DNA of 15,438 nucleotides from Phycisphaerae bacterium (GCA_021736615.1 JAIPFN010000126.1:1-15438); one strand, 5' to 3'. Positions 7,368 through 14,858 are shown, numbered from the stretch's first letter. Program-made: numbers and translations. Notes: generated from the sequence alone by a model not told the origin.

Positions 7368-7420
7368 AATTTTAAATTTTTGATCTGTCATTTTGATTTT
7401 TGCATTTTAATTTTTCATTT
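7368..7420 (-). repeat. A-rich dispersed repeat, copy 2
   Basis: The second copy of the element at 2643-2694, in the same orientation: same start AATTTTAA, same internal TGTCATTTT, same end TTTTTCATTT, with about eight substitutions and one 1-nt gap. It ends 24 nt before the sulfatase stop codon, on the downstream side of that gene. Confidence 0.7.
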
Positions 7421-7444
7421 GATTCTAATCCGCAGTTAAATTAT

Positions 7445-9019
7445 TTAACGCCGCGGCGCACTTCGCCCGCTCGCCTTATACTCTTCCAGCTTATCTTTCA
7501 AACGCTTCACTATCTCCGGATACTTGCTGTAAAGATTATTCGTCTCACCCGGATCGGTCGTAAGATTGTAAAGCTGCCCCGGTGCGTCCGGGTCGTTATC
7601 TTTGATCGCATAAGGACTCATGCCCCAGTCACCGGTCCGTTCATATCTGTTACCGCCCGACCCCTTATGGTCGAGGTACTTCCAATTTCCCTCGCGGATC
7701 GACATCGCAAACGTAGGCGTCTGCTGGAGCATGTACTTACGAACAGGCGTGTCGCCCTGCGTACCCAGCAGCACCTTCAGCATACTATAACTATCCTCAG
7801 CGGCATCGTTAGGCAGCTTAGCACCGACGATCTGCCCGCATGTCGCCATCACATCTGTCAGACTGGTAAGCTGATCGCTGACAGCCCCGGCCTTAACCTT
7901 ACCCGGCCAGCGTACGATAAACGGTGTGCGATGACCGCCCTCCCACTGGTCGCGCTTAACACCCCGCCATGGCCGTGCCCCGTCGTGATTGTGTGTTTTA
8001 CGCATGTTAATAACCGTCGGCACTTCCGGGCCATTATCGCTGGCAAACATTACGATAGTATTATCCGCCAAACCAAGACGCTTAAGAGTCTTCATCAACT
8101 CACCGACAATATAATCCATCTCGAAGATAAAATCGCCGTGCGGACCGGATTTGGTTTTGCCCTTGAACTGATCGGCCGCTAAAGAAGGAAGATGGACCGC
8201 CTGCATCGCATGATAAAGAAAGAACGGTTTGTCGGGATTATTTTTTACATGCTGCTCAAGAAACTTTTTACTCTTATCAAGAAAGACCAGGTCGACCTCT
8301 TCATGCTTGAAATTGTCAGCAACCATACCCTGCCTGCAATCGTTAGCGTAAGGATGCTTCGGCAGTTTGCTCTTGTCCAGCAGCTTTGTCGGCGGAACGG
8401 GAACACGGTCGCCGTCGACAAACGCGTAGAACCAGTCGGTCGTCGGGCACGAAACCGTTCCATAGAATTCATCAAACCCGCGATGGATCGGCGAATCCGG
8501 AATCGGACGAGAGTAGTCGATCTGCTCAACACCCTTGACCCCGCTGTTCTTTATGCGATTGCCGTCCTTATCAAAAAACGACATCCCGATATGCCACTTA
8601 CCGAAACACGCCGTAGCATAACCCTTGCTCCTAAGCATCTCAGACAATGTAAGTCGATCCTCCTCTATCAAACACGGCCCGCCGATACCGGTAAAGACCC
8701 ACTTCATCCCCGTACGAAATTCCATCCGACCGGTAAGAATACTGTATCGCGTCGGCGTACACACCGTCGAAGGACTGTGAGCATCGGTAAACCGCATCCC
8801 TTCGGCGGCAAGCCTGTCGACATTAGGGGTAGGTATCCGGGACTCGGGATTGTAACAGCCGACATCACCGTAACCCAGATCGTCGGCGAGTATGAACAGA
8901 ATATTGGGCTGCCCGCCCTTCCGGCTGCTCTGACCGGCCGAAACCATACAAACCGCCCCAGCCGCCAATACAATCACCACAAAAAAGCTTGTTTTTACAG
9001 CATTTTCCCATACTTTCAT
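7445..9019 (-). CDS. Secreted arylsulfatase-type sulfatase
   Basis: 524 aa. The product begins with a hydrophobic signal sequence (to about residue 28), then PNILFILADDLGYGDVGCYN with Asp46/Asp47 as calcium ligands. The type I sulfatase signature CTPTRYSILTGR starts at Cys87, which must be converted to formylglycine by an enzyme encoded elsewhere. Also seen are FGKWHIG, SDNGPE for further metal ligands, and the C-terminal LYNLTTDPGETNNLY typical of the family. The role is sulfate ester removal from a glycan. The frame is open to 9127, but those extra 36 residues lie over the promoter; ATG 9019 has AAGGA at 9026-9030 with 6-nt spacing and starts the signal peptide. It lies next to the GH78 gene, suggesting a sulfated rhamnose-containing substrate (inferred). 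Confidence 0.92.
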   Translation of the reverse strand: MKVWENAVKTSFFVVIVLAAGAVCMVSAGQSSRKGGQPNILFILADDLGYGDVGCYNPESRIPTPNVDRLAAEGMRFTDAHSPSTVCTPTRYSILTGRMEFRTGMKWVFTGIGGPCLIEEDRLTLSEMLRSKGYATACFGKWHIGMSFFDKDGNRIKNSGVKGVEQIDYSRPIPDSPIHRGFDEFYGTVSCPTTDWFYAFVDGDRVPVPPTKLLDKSKLPKHPYANDCRQGMVADNFKHEEVDLVFLDKSKKFLEQHVKNNPDKPFFLYHAMQAVHLPSLAADQFKGKTKSGPHGDFIFEMDYIVGELMKTLKRLGLADNTIVMFASDNGPEVPTVINMRKTHNHDGARPWRGVKRDQWEGGHRTPFIVRWPGKVKAGAVSDQLTSLTDVMATCGQIVGAKLPNDAAEDSYSMLKVLLGTQGDTPVRKYMLQQTPTFAMSIREGNWKYLDHKGSGGNRYERTGDWGMSPYAIKDNDPDAPGQLYNLTTDPGETNNLYSKYPEIVKRLKDKLEEYKASGRSAPRR

Positions 9020-9065
9020 AATAGTTCCTTTCAGATTAGCTTTGTCATTATCCAGACGCTCACCG

Positions 9066-9074
9066 ATTATAACA
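9066..9074 (-). promoter_or_regulatory. Extended -10 promoter for the sulfatase gene
   Basis: The minus strand reads TGTTATAAT: a perfect TATAAT preceded by TG plus one base. No good -35 box is seen at the right distance (GTGCAA at 16 nt is the nearest), as is common for extended -10 promoters. Transcription would start near 9059, about 40 nt before ATG 9019. This supports the shorter sulfatase start. Confidence 0.6.
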
Positions 9075-9209
9075 AATTTCACTATTTTTGCACGAATTGA
9101 TATAGCCAAAAAACCCGAATAGACCACCGGCTGTTTGCTGCCTTTTAAGTACTGAAAGCAGCAGTTTTATAAAAAAACACCGTATCCCTTTACTTCTCGC
9201 ATAATCCCC

Positions 9210-9238
9210 TTGCTTAATCCCTACAGAAATGGTATAAT
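9210..9238 (+). promoter_or_regulatory. Strong sigma-70 promoter with extended -10
   Basis: TTGCTT at 9210-9215, a 17-nt spacer, then TATAAT at 9233-9238 preceded by TGG. Start of transcription is expected near 9245. This is the best promoter in the window and points at the membrane-protein gene at 9333. Confidence 0.75.
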
Positions 9239-9332
9239 GTGGGCTTAGTCCGGATACATCGTGCCAGACAACATTTGGAGCGAACAAAGAAACCGTATGT
9301 GACTTAAGGGAAGGTGAAAAGGTCCAGAGATC

Positions 9333-10016
9333 ATGAAAGTACGCACTATTTATACCCAAACATGGGTGCGTTATCTGATTAGTCTTCTATTAAGAGATGT
9401 TGCCAGATCTCTTGCCTTTGGACTCTTAATGCTCCTGGGCATAATATTCCTTCTCGGTTCTCCCCTCCTGATCAGCAGCCTCTGCAGCAGTCCATCCAAT
9501 AATTTCGACCATCCCTCCGACCATGCCGCATGGATAGGCAAATCTTCCTATTCCAACCCTCTGCACATCTCTAAATCGATGCTTGGCCTTTTTTTTCTTG
9601 GCATGCCGCTGGCAGTAATGTGCTGGTGGGGAGCATTGGAGGTAGCTGACGATCGACATTGGGAAAACACACTTGGCGACGTATGGGAAAACCGCCATGC
9701 TCACTCTATCGCAAACACCATCGAATTTGCGAATCAACTTCGGGCCAGAGGGATGGAGGTTGACACATCCCTGCTCCTGGCAGAAGACATATACAGCCAG
9801 GCCCATCAATTCATAGAAAGCACAGACGAAAACACACTCCGCCTGTATATGGCAGCTATACTTGCGACTGCAAAAAAACAAACTCAATACCAGCACCAGT
9901 ATAAGCGCCAGCATCAGCATCAACATCAATACAATTCAGGACCGCAATATCTGCCAAAACTACCGATTCTTCATCTCTGCCCAATAGATGTAAAGACCGA
10001 GGATGAACAGCAATAA
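9333..10016 (+). CDS. Unrecognised two-TM membrane protein with Gln/His-rich tail
   Basis: 227 aa with no family recognised. Two hydrophobic segments are visible, at about 24-50 and 81-103, separated by a polar Ser/His/Asp-rich loop. A mostly helical, charged domain follows (104-182), then a Gln/His/Tyr-rich stretch (183-200) and a polar end. Its reality rests on a good promoter with an extended -10 box, AAAAGG at 9317-9322 ten nt before the ATG, and uninterrupted frame. A 167-codon frame on the opposite strand is considered a shadow. The gene stands alone between two minus-strand units and does not look like a carbohydrate enzyme. A function cannot be assigned; a small signalling or envelope-stress membrane protein would be guesswork. 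Confidence 0.65.
   Translation: MKVRTIYTQTWVRYLISLLLRDVARSLAFGLLMLLGIIFLLGSPLLISSLCSSPSNNFDHPSDHAAWIGKSSYSNPLHISKSMLGLFFLGMPLAVMCWWGALEVADDRHWENTLGDVWENRHAHSIANTIEFANQLRARGMEVDTSLLLAEDIYSQAHQFIESTDENTLRLYMAAILATAKKQTQYQHQYKRQHQHQHQYNSGPQYLPKLPILHLCPIDVKTEDEQQ
9879..9932 (+). repeat. CAG/CAT-like imperfect codon repeat
   Basis: A run of CAR, CAY and TAY codons that encodes residues 183-200 of the two-TM protein (Gln, His and Tyr alternating). The core reads CAGCATCAGCATCAACATCA. It is an imperfect 6-bp repeat and could change length by slippage in steps that keep the frame. Confidence 0.6.
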
Positions 10017-10145
10017 AACCGCCATTCGCACGGCGAACCTTCAGTTATCTTCGCCTTCTTCTGTCTTTTTGCTTCCTGATTTTTTCTATCTTTTTTGATT
10101 CCGGGCTTTCTTTTTTAAGTAATTTATTCTCCAGTAGTTCACGCC
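10017..10145. other. Convergent intergenic region, pyrimidine-rich on plus strand
   Basis: Between the stops of the two convergent genes. A small stem (TTCGC, ACG, GCGAA at 10025-10041 region) is followed after a gap by several T-runs on the plus strand (10066-10118), which could end plus-strand transcription. The minus strand is correspondingly purine-rich and offers no T-run for the FAD oxidoreductase gene. Confidence 0.35.
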
Positions 10146-12542
10146 TTACTTCTCACCCTTCAAAGGCCCATAGAATTCAACCTCCCACACGCGCGAAATA
10201 TTGTGCGGAGCCTGGGTAATGACCAGCCGCAGGTGTTTTGTTTTCACCGGCGCAAAGGTTGCGGCCCACGCCGGGTTGACATTGCCCTTAACCTGATGCA
10301 CAGCCTTCCAGTTTTCACCATCATATTGCTGTATCTGAAAATCGCTGACCGCATCGAGGATGCGAACGCCGTTGGTCCTGCCGGTGATAATCCTCGCCGC
10401 CCCGATCTCGACCGGATTATCCCATCTAAATTCGACGATATGCGGCATTACGCCTTTGCCCAGCCAGCGGCCGCTGTTGTCGGTAACTTTCCCGTAACCG
10501 TCGTTGATCAGAATCGTTTGGTCGATACCGTCTGTGCTCTTGATGTTAGTGCTCACCTTCGCCACCCGTGCAAGATTCTTACCTGCCCGGCCGAGCCACT
10601 TCGGCTCGGCGAGAGCCTGTCGCACGGTACTCCCACGCTCTCCCTGGTTTTTATATGGGATCGTAGAGGCGCCAAACTTACCGACTCCTTTACGCATCCG
10701 TTTCTGAAGGTCGCCCAGATGCTTTTCATAAACGCCCCGGGAATCGGTATCAAACTCCTTACACACACTCGCCGCCATCCCGACAATTTCGCCCCCGCAC
10801 CCGCCGGTACGCATCACACGCACCGCACCGAGCGCATCGTGGGTAACGCTGATGCACCGCCCTGCCATAAACAGGTTGTCAATGTTGCGGCTATACAGGC
10901 TGCGATACGGAATCCAGAACGGACGGTTCTCTTCGTAGGCAGGATATTTGCCGTGAAAAGCTCTTGAGATAAAAGCGTCACCCTCAAAACCCTTTTCGTA
11001 TTTAGGCTCCGGCAGATGCAGATCATTGCTCCAACCGGTCGGAGCGCACCCGTCCGCAAATTTCCTGTCGCACGTAAGATCATCCACCCCAAGGATAACA
11101 TCACCCAGCAAACGTCTGGACTCACGCTTGCCGAGAATATACGCCGACCAGTTAAGCCTGTAGTTCGGCAACACCTTATCGACATTCTTCATAGCGTCCC
11201 ACGCCCCGTACATCGCGCGGAAGTTCCAGTCACGGACATACTCCTTATCTGCAATCGGATCGCGATCAAAACCGCTCTCCCAGTACCAACCGCCTAGCTT
11301 GTTCGTGTCCGGCTTAGATTTACTCCGTCCGGGGAAAGGTTTGTCCGACAAATCCAGTGCCCACGAGCATCTCGGAAATGGAGCAGCCTCGGCAGATTCC
11401 TCGGTCCCGGTATTGATGGCATTAGTATCCTTACACTCACAAACATTCCACAGGTTGCACGGCCCCATCTTATCTTTCATCTGCACATCAAAGTCCGCCC
11501 CTGCCAGTGCACCTATACAGGCATCCCCCGTACAGTCAGCAAACCAGCGTCCCTTAACCCGGATGCGTTTGCCGGAATGTATATCCTGTGCGATGACCGC
11601 CCGAATACGCTTGCCCTCCATCTCAACACCATTGCCCCTGTGTCCGAGGAATAGTTTAATATTCGATTCACCCCGCACGACAGCCAGTTTCTTATCGTCC
11701 TCATAAATGTCCGCCGTGTTCGCAGGTCCATAGTGGGCTTTCTTGATCTGTTCCAGTTCGGCGACCACATCGCCAACTCGCGGCCAGGGTTCCTTGTTGC
11801 GAGCTCCCTGCAGCCAGACACGAACTTCCGAACTGTTATTGCCGCCAAGCACCGGACGATCCTGCACGAGTGCCACCTTCAGCCCGCTGCGAGCACCCGA
11901 TACCGCCGCACAAGTACCCGCGATCCCCCCGCCGACAACAACCAGATCATACTGACCGGCATCCGTGATTTTTTCAGTCCCCAGAAGCTTACGCCGAAAC
12001 GCTGTCAACTCATCCAATTTAGAAGGCGGAACAAAATTTATGTCTTTACTAAATAGTACCGCATCGCAACGCCCTTCAAAACCTGCGAGGTCATGCAATC
12101 CCAACTTGATCTCTTTTCTGCTTATTTCAACCGCCCCCCCGTCATGCCAGGACCACTGGTCGCCCTTAACCCCGAAAGTTGTCTCAAGAGCCTCACCGTC
12201 GATCAACACCTTAAACTTACCCGGCGCACCGTATGCCCGTTTTGCTTTAGGAGTATCGGCTTTTTTCCACGGCGCAACCCAGTCGCGCGTGCGAACCCAC
12301 ACACGGTAATTGCCCTTTCTGTTAAACTTGACAGTAGTAACAGCATCATCGACAGGCGTCCCAAGTCCATGAGCAAGCAAAAAAGGAGAACCCATCTCAT
12401 CCATAAACTGCGAATCAACAACCCACCCGCCCGTATCATCAAAAGCCTCGCATTCAACAAATACCGCGTCATCACCGGACCCGCCAAAAACCGAAGCAAA
12501 AGCAAAAAACAACAAACCAGTTAAAAACCAAACCCTATTCAT
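10146..12542 (-). CDS. Exported FAD-dependent oxidoreductase with sugar-binding-like flanks
   Basis: 798 aa. The first 20 residues are a Sec-type signal peptide (MNRVWFLTGLLFFAFASVFG). Residues about 25-165 form a beta-rich, carbohydrate-binding-like domain. The FAD_oxidored core follows: YDLVVVGGGIAGTCAAV is the dinucleotide-binding loop, with the three glycines at 204-206, then VLGGNNSSEVRVWLQGA, ADCTGDACIG, and a late LFMAGRCISVTHDALGAVRVM that closes the FAD site. The last about 140 residues resemble an F5/8 type C (discoidin) domain, ending in VWEVEFYG. The reaction and substrate are unknown; oxidation or reduction of a sugar is plausible. An upstream in-frame ATG at 12560 overlaps the Shine-Dalgarno GAGG (12548-12551), so ATG 12542 was chosen. 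It is probably the last gene of the minus-strand operon, 116 nt after the GDSL gene. Confidence 0.85.
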   Translation of the reverse strand: MNRVWFLTGLLFFAFASVFGGSGDDAVFVECEAFDDTGGWVVDSQFMDEMGSPFLLAHGLGTPVDDAVTTVKFNRKGNYRVWVRTRDWVAPWKKADTPKAKRAYGAPGKFKVLIDGEALETTFGVKGDQWSWHDGGAVEISRKEIKLGLHDLAGFEGRCDAVLFSKDINFVPPSKLDELTAFRRKLLGTEKITDAGQYDLVVVGGGIAGTCAAVSGARSGLKVALVQDRPVLGGNNSSEVRVWLQGARNKEPWPRVGDVVAELEQIKKAHYGPANTADIYEDDKKLAVVRGESNIKLFLGHRGNGVEMEGKRIRAVIAQDIHSGKRIRVKGRWFADCTGDACIGALAGADFDVQMKDKMGPCNLWNVCECKDTNAINTGTEESAEAAPFPRCSWALDLSDKPFPGRSKSKPDTNKLGGWYWESGFDRDPIADKEYVRDWNFRAMYGAWDAMKNVDKVLPNYRLNWSAYILGKRESRRLLGDVILGVDDLTCDRKFADGCAPTGWSNDLHLPEPKYEKGFEGDAFISRAFHGKYPAYEENRPFWIPYRSLYSRNIDNLFMAGRCISVTHDALGAVRVMRTGGCGGEIVGMAASVCKEFDTDSRGVYEKHLGDLQKRMRKGVGKFGASTIPYKNQGERGSTVRQALAEPKWLGRAGKNLARVAKVSTNIKSTDGIDQTILINDGYGKVTDNSGRWLGKGVMPHIVEFRWDNPVEIGAARIITGRTNGVRILDAVSDFQIQQYDGENWKAVHQVKGNVNPAWAATFAPVKTKHLRLVITQAPHNISRVWEVEFYGPLKGEK

Positions 12543-12547
12543 AATAA

Positions 12548-12551
12548 CCTC
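12548..12551 (-). promoter_or_regulatory. Shine-Dalgarno deciding the FAD oxidoreductase start
   Basis: GAGG lies 5 nt upstream of ATG 12542. It falls inside the codons that would be translated from the in-frame ATG at 12560, so the longer start is unlikely. Confidence 0.6.
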
Positions 12552-12658
12552 ACAAAACAAACTAGCAGCACAATACTTGCAAAATAAACAATTTCCTTTA
12601 CATATTCACCTTTGAGAACCCGGCTTTGCGTTTATAATTTTTCCCCCTGTCGCCGCGA

Positions 12659-13450
12659 TCAGGCCAGGCCGGTATCACCCAGCCAACGAGAGGCCATCAG
12701 AGCATGGCCATGCGTACTCGGATGAATAGCATCCCCTGCCAACTGTTTTTGCGGATACCCCGCAGCGACCGCGGCATCGAACATCTGCTGGTACTCCACA
12801 TAGATCGCACCGATCGATTCAGCTACGGCCCTGGCCTTTGCCTGGCGGTGGGCAAACTCTGGGAACCAGTCGGCCCGGGTTGATTTATCAGCGGCCTGAA
12901 CAACGAAAGGCTCGCAAATAACGATCTGAGTTTCGGGTAGCGCTTCTTTGGTCCGCTTAAGCAGGGCCTTAAACCCGGTCTCGTAGGTTTCGACGGTACC
13001 TTTGTAATTGCTGCCGAAGGCCACTTTATGCCAGTAGTCGTTAACGCCGATCATGATCGAAAGAATATCAGGCTTAAGCGCAATACAGTCGCCGTCCCAA
13101 CGAGCGTCAAGATCGGGAACCTTGTTACCGGAGATACCCCGGTTGTAGACCTTGAGCTTCTTTTCAGGATATTTCGAAAGCAGGTGGTAGGCGATCAGCT
13201 GAGCGTAACCGCGGCCAAGACCCTTGAGATTGTTCGGCTCGCTGATACTTTTGTCACGTCCCGCGTCGGTGATCGAATCACCCTGAATAAGCACGGTCGC
13301 ACCGTCTTTAAGTTCAATAAGCGGTTTCTTATCAGCGGCAGGTTTGCCATAAGAGGTACTCGCACCAGTTGCCATCACCGCAGCAGAAACAGCCGTTGAC
13401 CGGGTAATGAAATTTCTTCTACTGATTGACTTTGATGCCTTCTTTTCCAT
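12659..13450 (-). CDS. Tat-exported SGNH/GDSL hydrolase
   Basis: 263 aa. The N-terminus has a twin-arginine signal (SRRNFIT, residues 10-16) followed by an Ala-rich hydrophobic stretch, so the enzyme is exported folded. Catalytic blocks of the SGNH superfamily are complete: QGDSIT with Ser59, NRGISGN with Gly107/Asn109, IGVNDYW with Asn137, and GDAIHPSTHGH with Asp240 and His243. This arrangement is found in carbohydrate esterases such as rhamnogalacturonan or xylan acetylesterases, so deacetylation of a glycan is a plausible role, not proven. GAAAGG lies 7 nt before the ATG. The start codon is 2 nt after the stop of the 18-codon ORF, and the gene shares an operon with the sialidase-like gene upstream. 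Confidence 0.9.
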   Translation of the reverse strand: MEKKASKSISRRNFITRSTAVSAAVMATGASTSYGKPAADKKPLIELKDGATVLIQGDSITDAGRDKSISEPNNLKGLGRGYAQLIAYHLLSKYPEKKLKVYNRGISGNKVPDLDARWDGDCIALKPDILSIMIGVNDYWHKVAFGSNYKGTVETYETGFKALLKRTKEALPETQIVICEPFVVQAADKSTRADWFPEFAHRQAKARAVAESIGAIYVEYQQMFDAAVAAGYPQKQLAGDAIHPSTHGHALMASRWLGDTGLA

Positions 13451-13452
13451 AA

Positions 13453-13509
13453 CTAAACCTTTCTTACGTTCAATATAAATGTTGCTTTCATAGTTTCTTT
13501 AGTTACCAT
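13453..13509 (-). CDS. 18-codon small ORF in the sialidase-GDSL gap
   Basis: The ORF encodes MVTKETMKATFILNVRKV and stops at TAG (13453-13455). A consensus-like AGGAG (13517-13521) lies 7 nt before its ATG and overlaps the stop codon of the sialidase-like gene. Its own stop is 2 nt before the GDSL start codon, and its final codons contain the GDSL Shine-Dalgarno. It therefore fills the gap exactly: 10 nt after one gene and 2 nt before the next. The role could be translational coupling, a leader peptide, or a true microprotein; the sequence alone does not decide. The peptide is basic (four Lys, one Arg) with a short hydrophobic middle, and matches nothing I recognise. Confidence 0.5.
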   Translation of the reverse strand: MVTKETMKATFILNVRKV

Positions 13510-13516
13510 TTTGTGA

Positions 13517-13521
13517 CTCCT
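13517..13521 (-). promoter_or_regulatory. AGGAG Shine-Dalgarno overlapping a stop codon
   Basis: AGGAG shares its first two bases with the last two of the TAG stop of the sialidase-like gene and sits 7 nt from ATG 13509. It is one of the best ribosome binding sites in the window, yet it points at only 18 codons. Confidence 0.6.
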
Positions 13522-14794
13522 ATTTTTTTACTCTTCCGCTTTCGCCATCATCCCAAAGTTTGCTGAGCAGTTTGTTCGGTATTCTGTGTACACGGGCAAT
13601 TTTTTTCTGAGTTTCGGTAATGTGCAGTGCCCCGTCGTCCCAGATAAAGTCCGGATAGCTGATCCGCGACTTCTTATCCTTATCGTAAAGCACTGCCACC
13701 GGCTCACCCCACTGTATATTTTTTCCATTGGGCCCGTCAACTTCGATTCCTCCTAAAAGATAGGCGGGGTTCCGCCCGTCCCAGCCCTTGACCATATTGT
13801 TGTGGAACCAGTAGATATATCTCCCTTTGTGAGGACCTTGAGTCAACTTCCTCACAAAGTTGGCTGCACGAGGATGATTAACGAGCTTTCCTTTTGGACC
13901 ATAGGTCATAAACGCCGGGCCAGTCCAGGTCTTCCCGTCATCCCGGGAATATGCGTGGCAGGGATGTCCGGCAATAGTTCGGTAAGTACAAAATAGACTA
14001 CCGTCGGAAAGCGTTGTCAGATTCACTTCAGAAGCAATCGGACCTTCAGGAGACTTGAGTCCTTCGTCTCCATCGGGAAGTGTCTTCCATTTGAGTTTTT
14101 CAGGATCACGTTCCGTATCGATATTTCCGCAGATCAGAAACCACGACTCGCTGACTTCGATGAAGTTTGCACCAAATTTCCCGACCTTGGTAAATCCCAG
14201 GTACATAGCACCTTTATGGCGTATCGGTTTACCTACGCCCCAGAAGAATCGGACCTTGCCCTGGTATGGATTGCCCCGATCAATGTTGGTTTCGCGTACC
14301 GGAATGAACCATCGTTTTTTCGACCAGGTTTTGCCCCCGTCATCAGAATATTTGAAGGCATACTCGCCGAGGGTGTCCACTCGCTTTTTTGCGTATGAGG
14401 TCGAGGCAATCACTTCGCGCATGTTTTTGGCGTTGTAAGTGTAAAACACATAGACCCGGCCGTACTCGGTCAGATACGGCATGGCCCAGGAAGCTTCCGG
14501 TCCGCTAGCTGGCTCAATATCGACAAGCACCTCCCACGTCTCTCCGAAGTCACTGCTCCGGGTCGAGACAATGTGCTGGTCACCTGCCCCTTCATGCCCT
14601 TTACATGTTGTCATAGTGCACAGCCAAGTACCGTCAGGTAGTTTAACAACATATGGCTGGTCGCAGTACCCCTCCGATGGAATTTCAAAGCCGCTCGAAA
14701 TATCAATAGCCGCCGGGTTCTGCTTAAAATCAGCCGAAAAAACAATCCCTGCCGACATTGACAAACAAACTAACAATACTGAATTCACTCTCAT
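13520..14794 (-). CDS. Secreted BNR-repeat sialidase-like protein
   Basis: 424 aa with a Sec signal peptide (residues 1-20, cut near VFSA). Three Asp-box motifs of form S-x-D-x-G-x-T-W are exact: SSDFGETW (80-87), SDDGGKTW (150-157) and SRDDGKTW (283-290), marking a six-bladed beta-propeller of the sialidase superfamily. Motifs for a true sialidase (FRIP arginine, Tyr nucleophile) are not evident, so activity on sialic acid should not be assumed; many planctomycete members act on, or bind, other sugars. AAAGGA lies 8 nt before the ATG. The amidohydrolase gene lies 82 nt upstream and the small ORF and GDSL gene directly downstream, as in an operon. Confidence 0.85.
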   Translation of the reverse strand: MRVNSVLLVCLSMSAGIVFSADFKQNPAAIDISSGFEIPSEGYCDQPYVVKLPDGTWLCTMTTCKGHEGAGDQHIVSTRSSDFGETWEVLVDIEPASGPEASWAMPYLTEYGRVYVFYTYNAKNMREVIASTSYAKKRVDTLGEYAFKYSDDGGKTWSKKRWFIPVRETNIDRGNPYQGKVRFFWGVGKPIRHKGAMYLGFTKVGKFGANFIEVSESWFLICGNIDTERDPEKLKWKTLPDGDEGLKSPEGPIASEVNLTTLSDGSLFCTYRTIAGHPCHAYSRDDGKTWTGPAFMTYGPKGKLVNHPRAANFVRKLTQGPHKGRYIYWFHNNMVKGWDGRNPAYLLGGIEVDGPNGKNIQWGEPVAVLYDKDKKSRISYPDFIWDDGALHITETQKKIARVHRIPNKLLSKLWDDGESGRVKK

Positions 14795-14858
14795 TTTTCT
14801 TATCCTTTATTCAGATGTCACCTAAAATTTCCCATATAACATTGTATATCTTAGAATT

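Larger units (their letters stand above)
7208..7444. other. Repeat-bearing gap between sulfatase and rhamnosidase genes
   Basis: No gene fits here; short frames only read through low-complexity repeat. The gap carries the CACAGAGG-type phrase (7274-7303) and copy 2 of the A-rich dispersed repeat (7368-7420). The sulfatase and rhamnosidase genes are both on the minus strand, so this is either an operon spacer or a terminator and promoter region. No hairpin with T-run and no good sigma-70 promoter was found by eye. Confidence 0.6.
9020..9332. other. Divergent promoter region
   Basis: This gap between the sulfatase gene (minus) and the membrane-protein gene (plus) holds one good promoter for each direction, with no coding sequence. 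Open frames crossing it on the minus strand are extensions of the sulfatase frame or antisense noise. The leader of the plus-strand gene would be close to 90 nt. Confidence 0.65.

Noticed and set aside
7400..8182. 260-codon plus-strand frame over the sulfatase 3' end
   Set aside because: It is antisense to the conserved sulfatase C-terminus and begins inside the A-rich repeat.
8192..9100. 302-codon plus-strand frame over the sulfatase gene
   Set aside because: It is antisense to a gene with complete catalytic motifs; the residue pattern resembles no family and is explained by the codon use of the real gene.
9020..9127. 36-codon N-terminal extension of the sulfatase
   Set aside because: It overlaps the extended -10 promoter and would bury the signal peptide; ATG 9019 has AAGGA at the right distance.
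9426..9929. 167-codon frame antisense to the two-TM protein
   Set aside because: Its start is the complement of the Gln/His repeat, giving a run of Met and Leu, and it has no promoter or ribosome site; the plus-strand gene has both.
10203..10967. 254-codon plus-strand frame over the FAD oxidoreductase
   Set aside because: It is antisense to a conserved domain and shows no family features of its own.
12543..12560. Six-codon N-terminal extension of the FAD oxidoreductase
   Set aside because: The Shine-Dalgarno of ATG 12542 lies inside these codons, and no ribosome site serves the upstream ATG.
12598..12603. Start-stop ATGTAA with AAAGG upstream in the GDSL-FAD gap
   Set aside because: The spacing is good, but a 6-nt pattern of this kind arises easily by chance and nothing else supports a stalling function.
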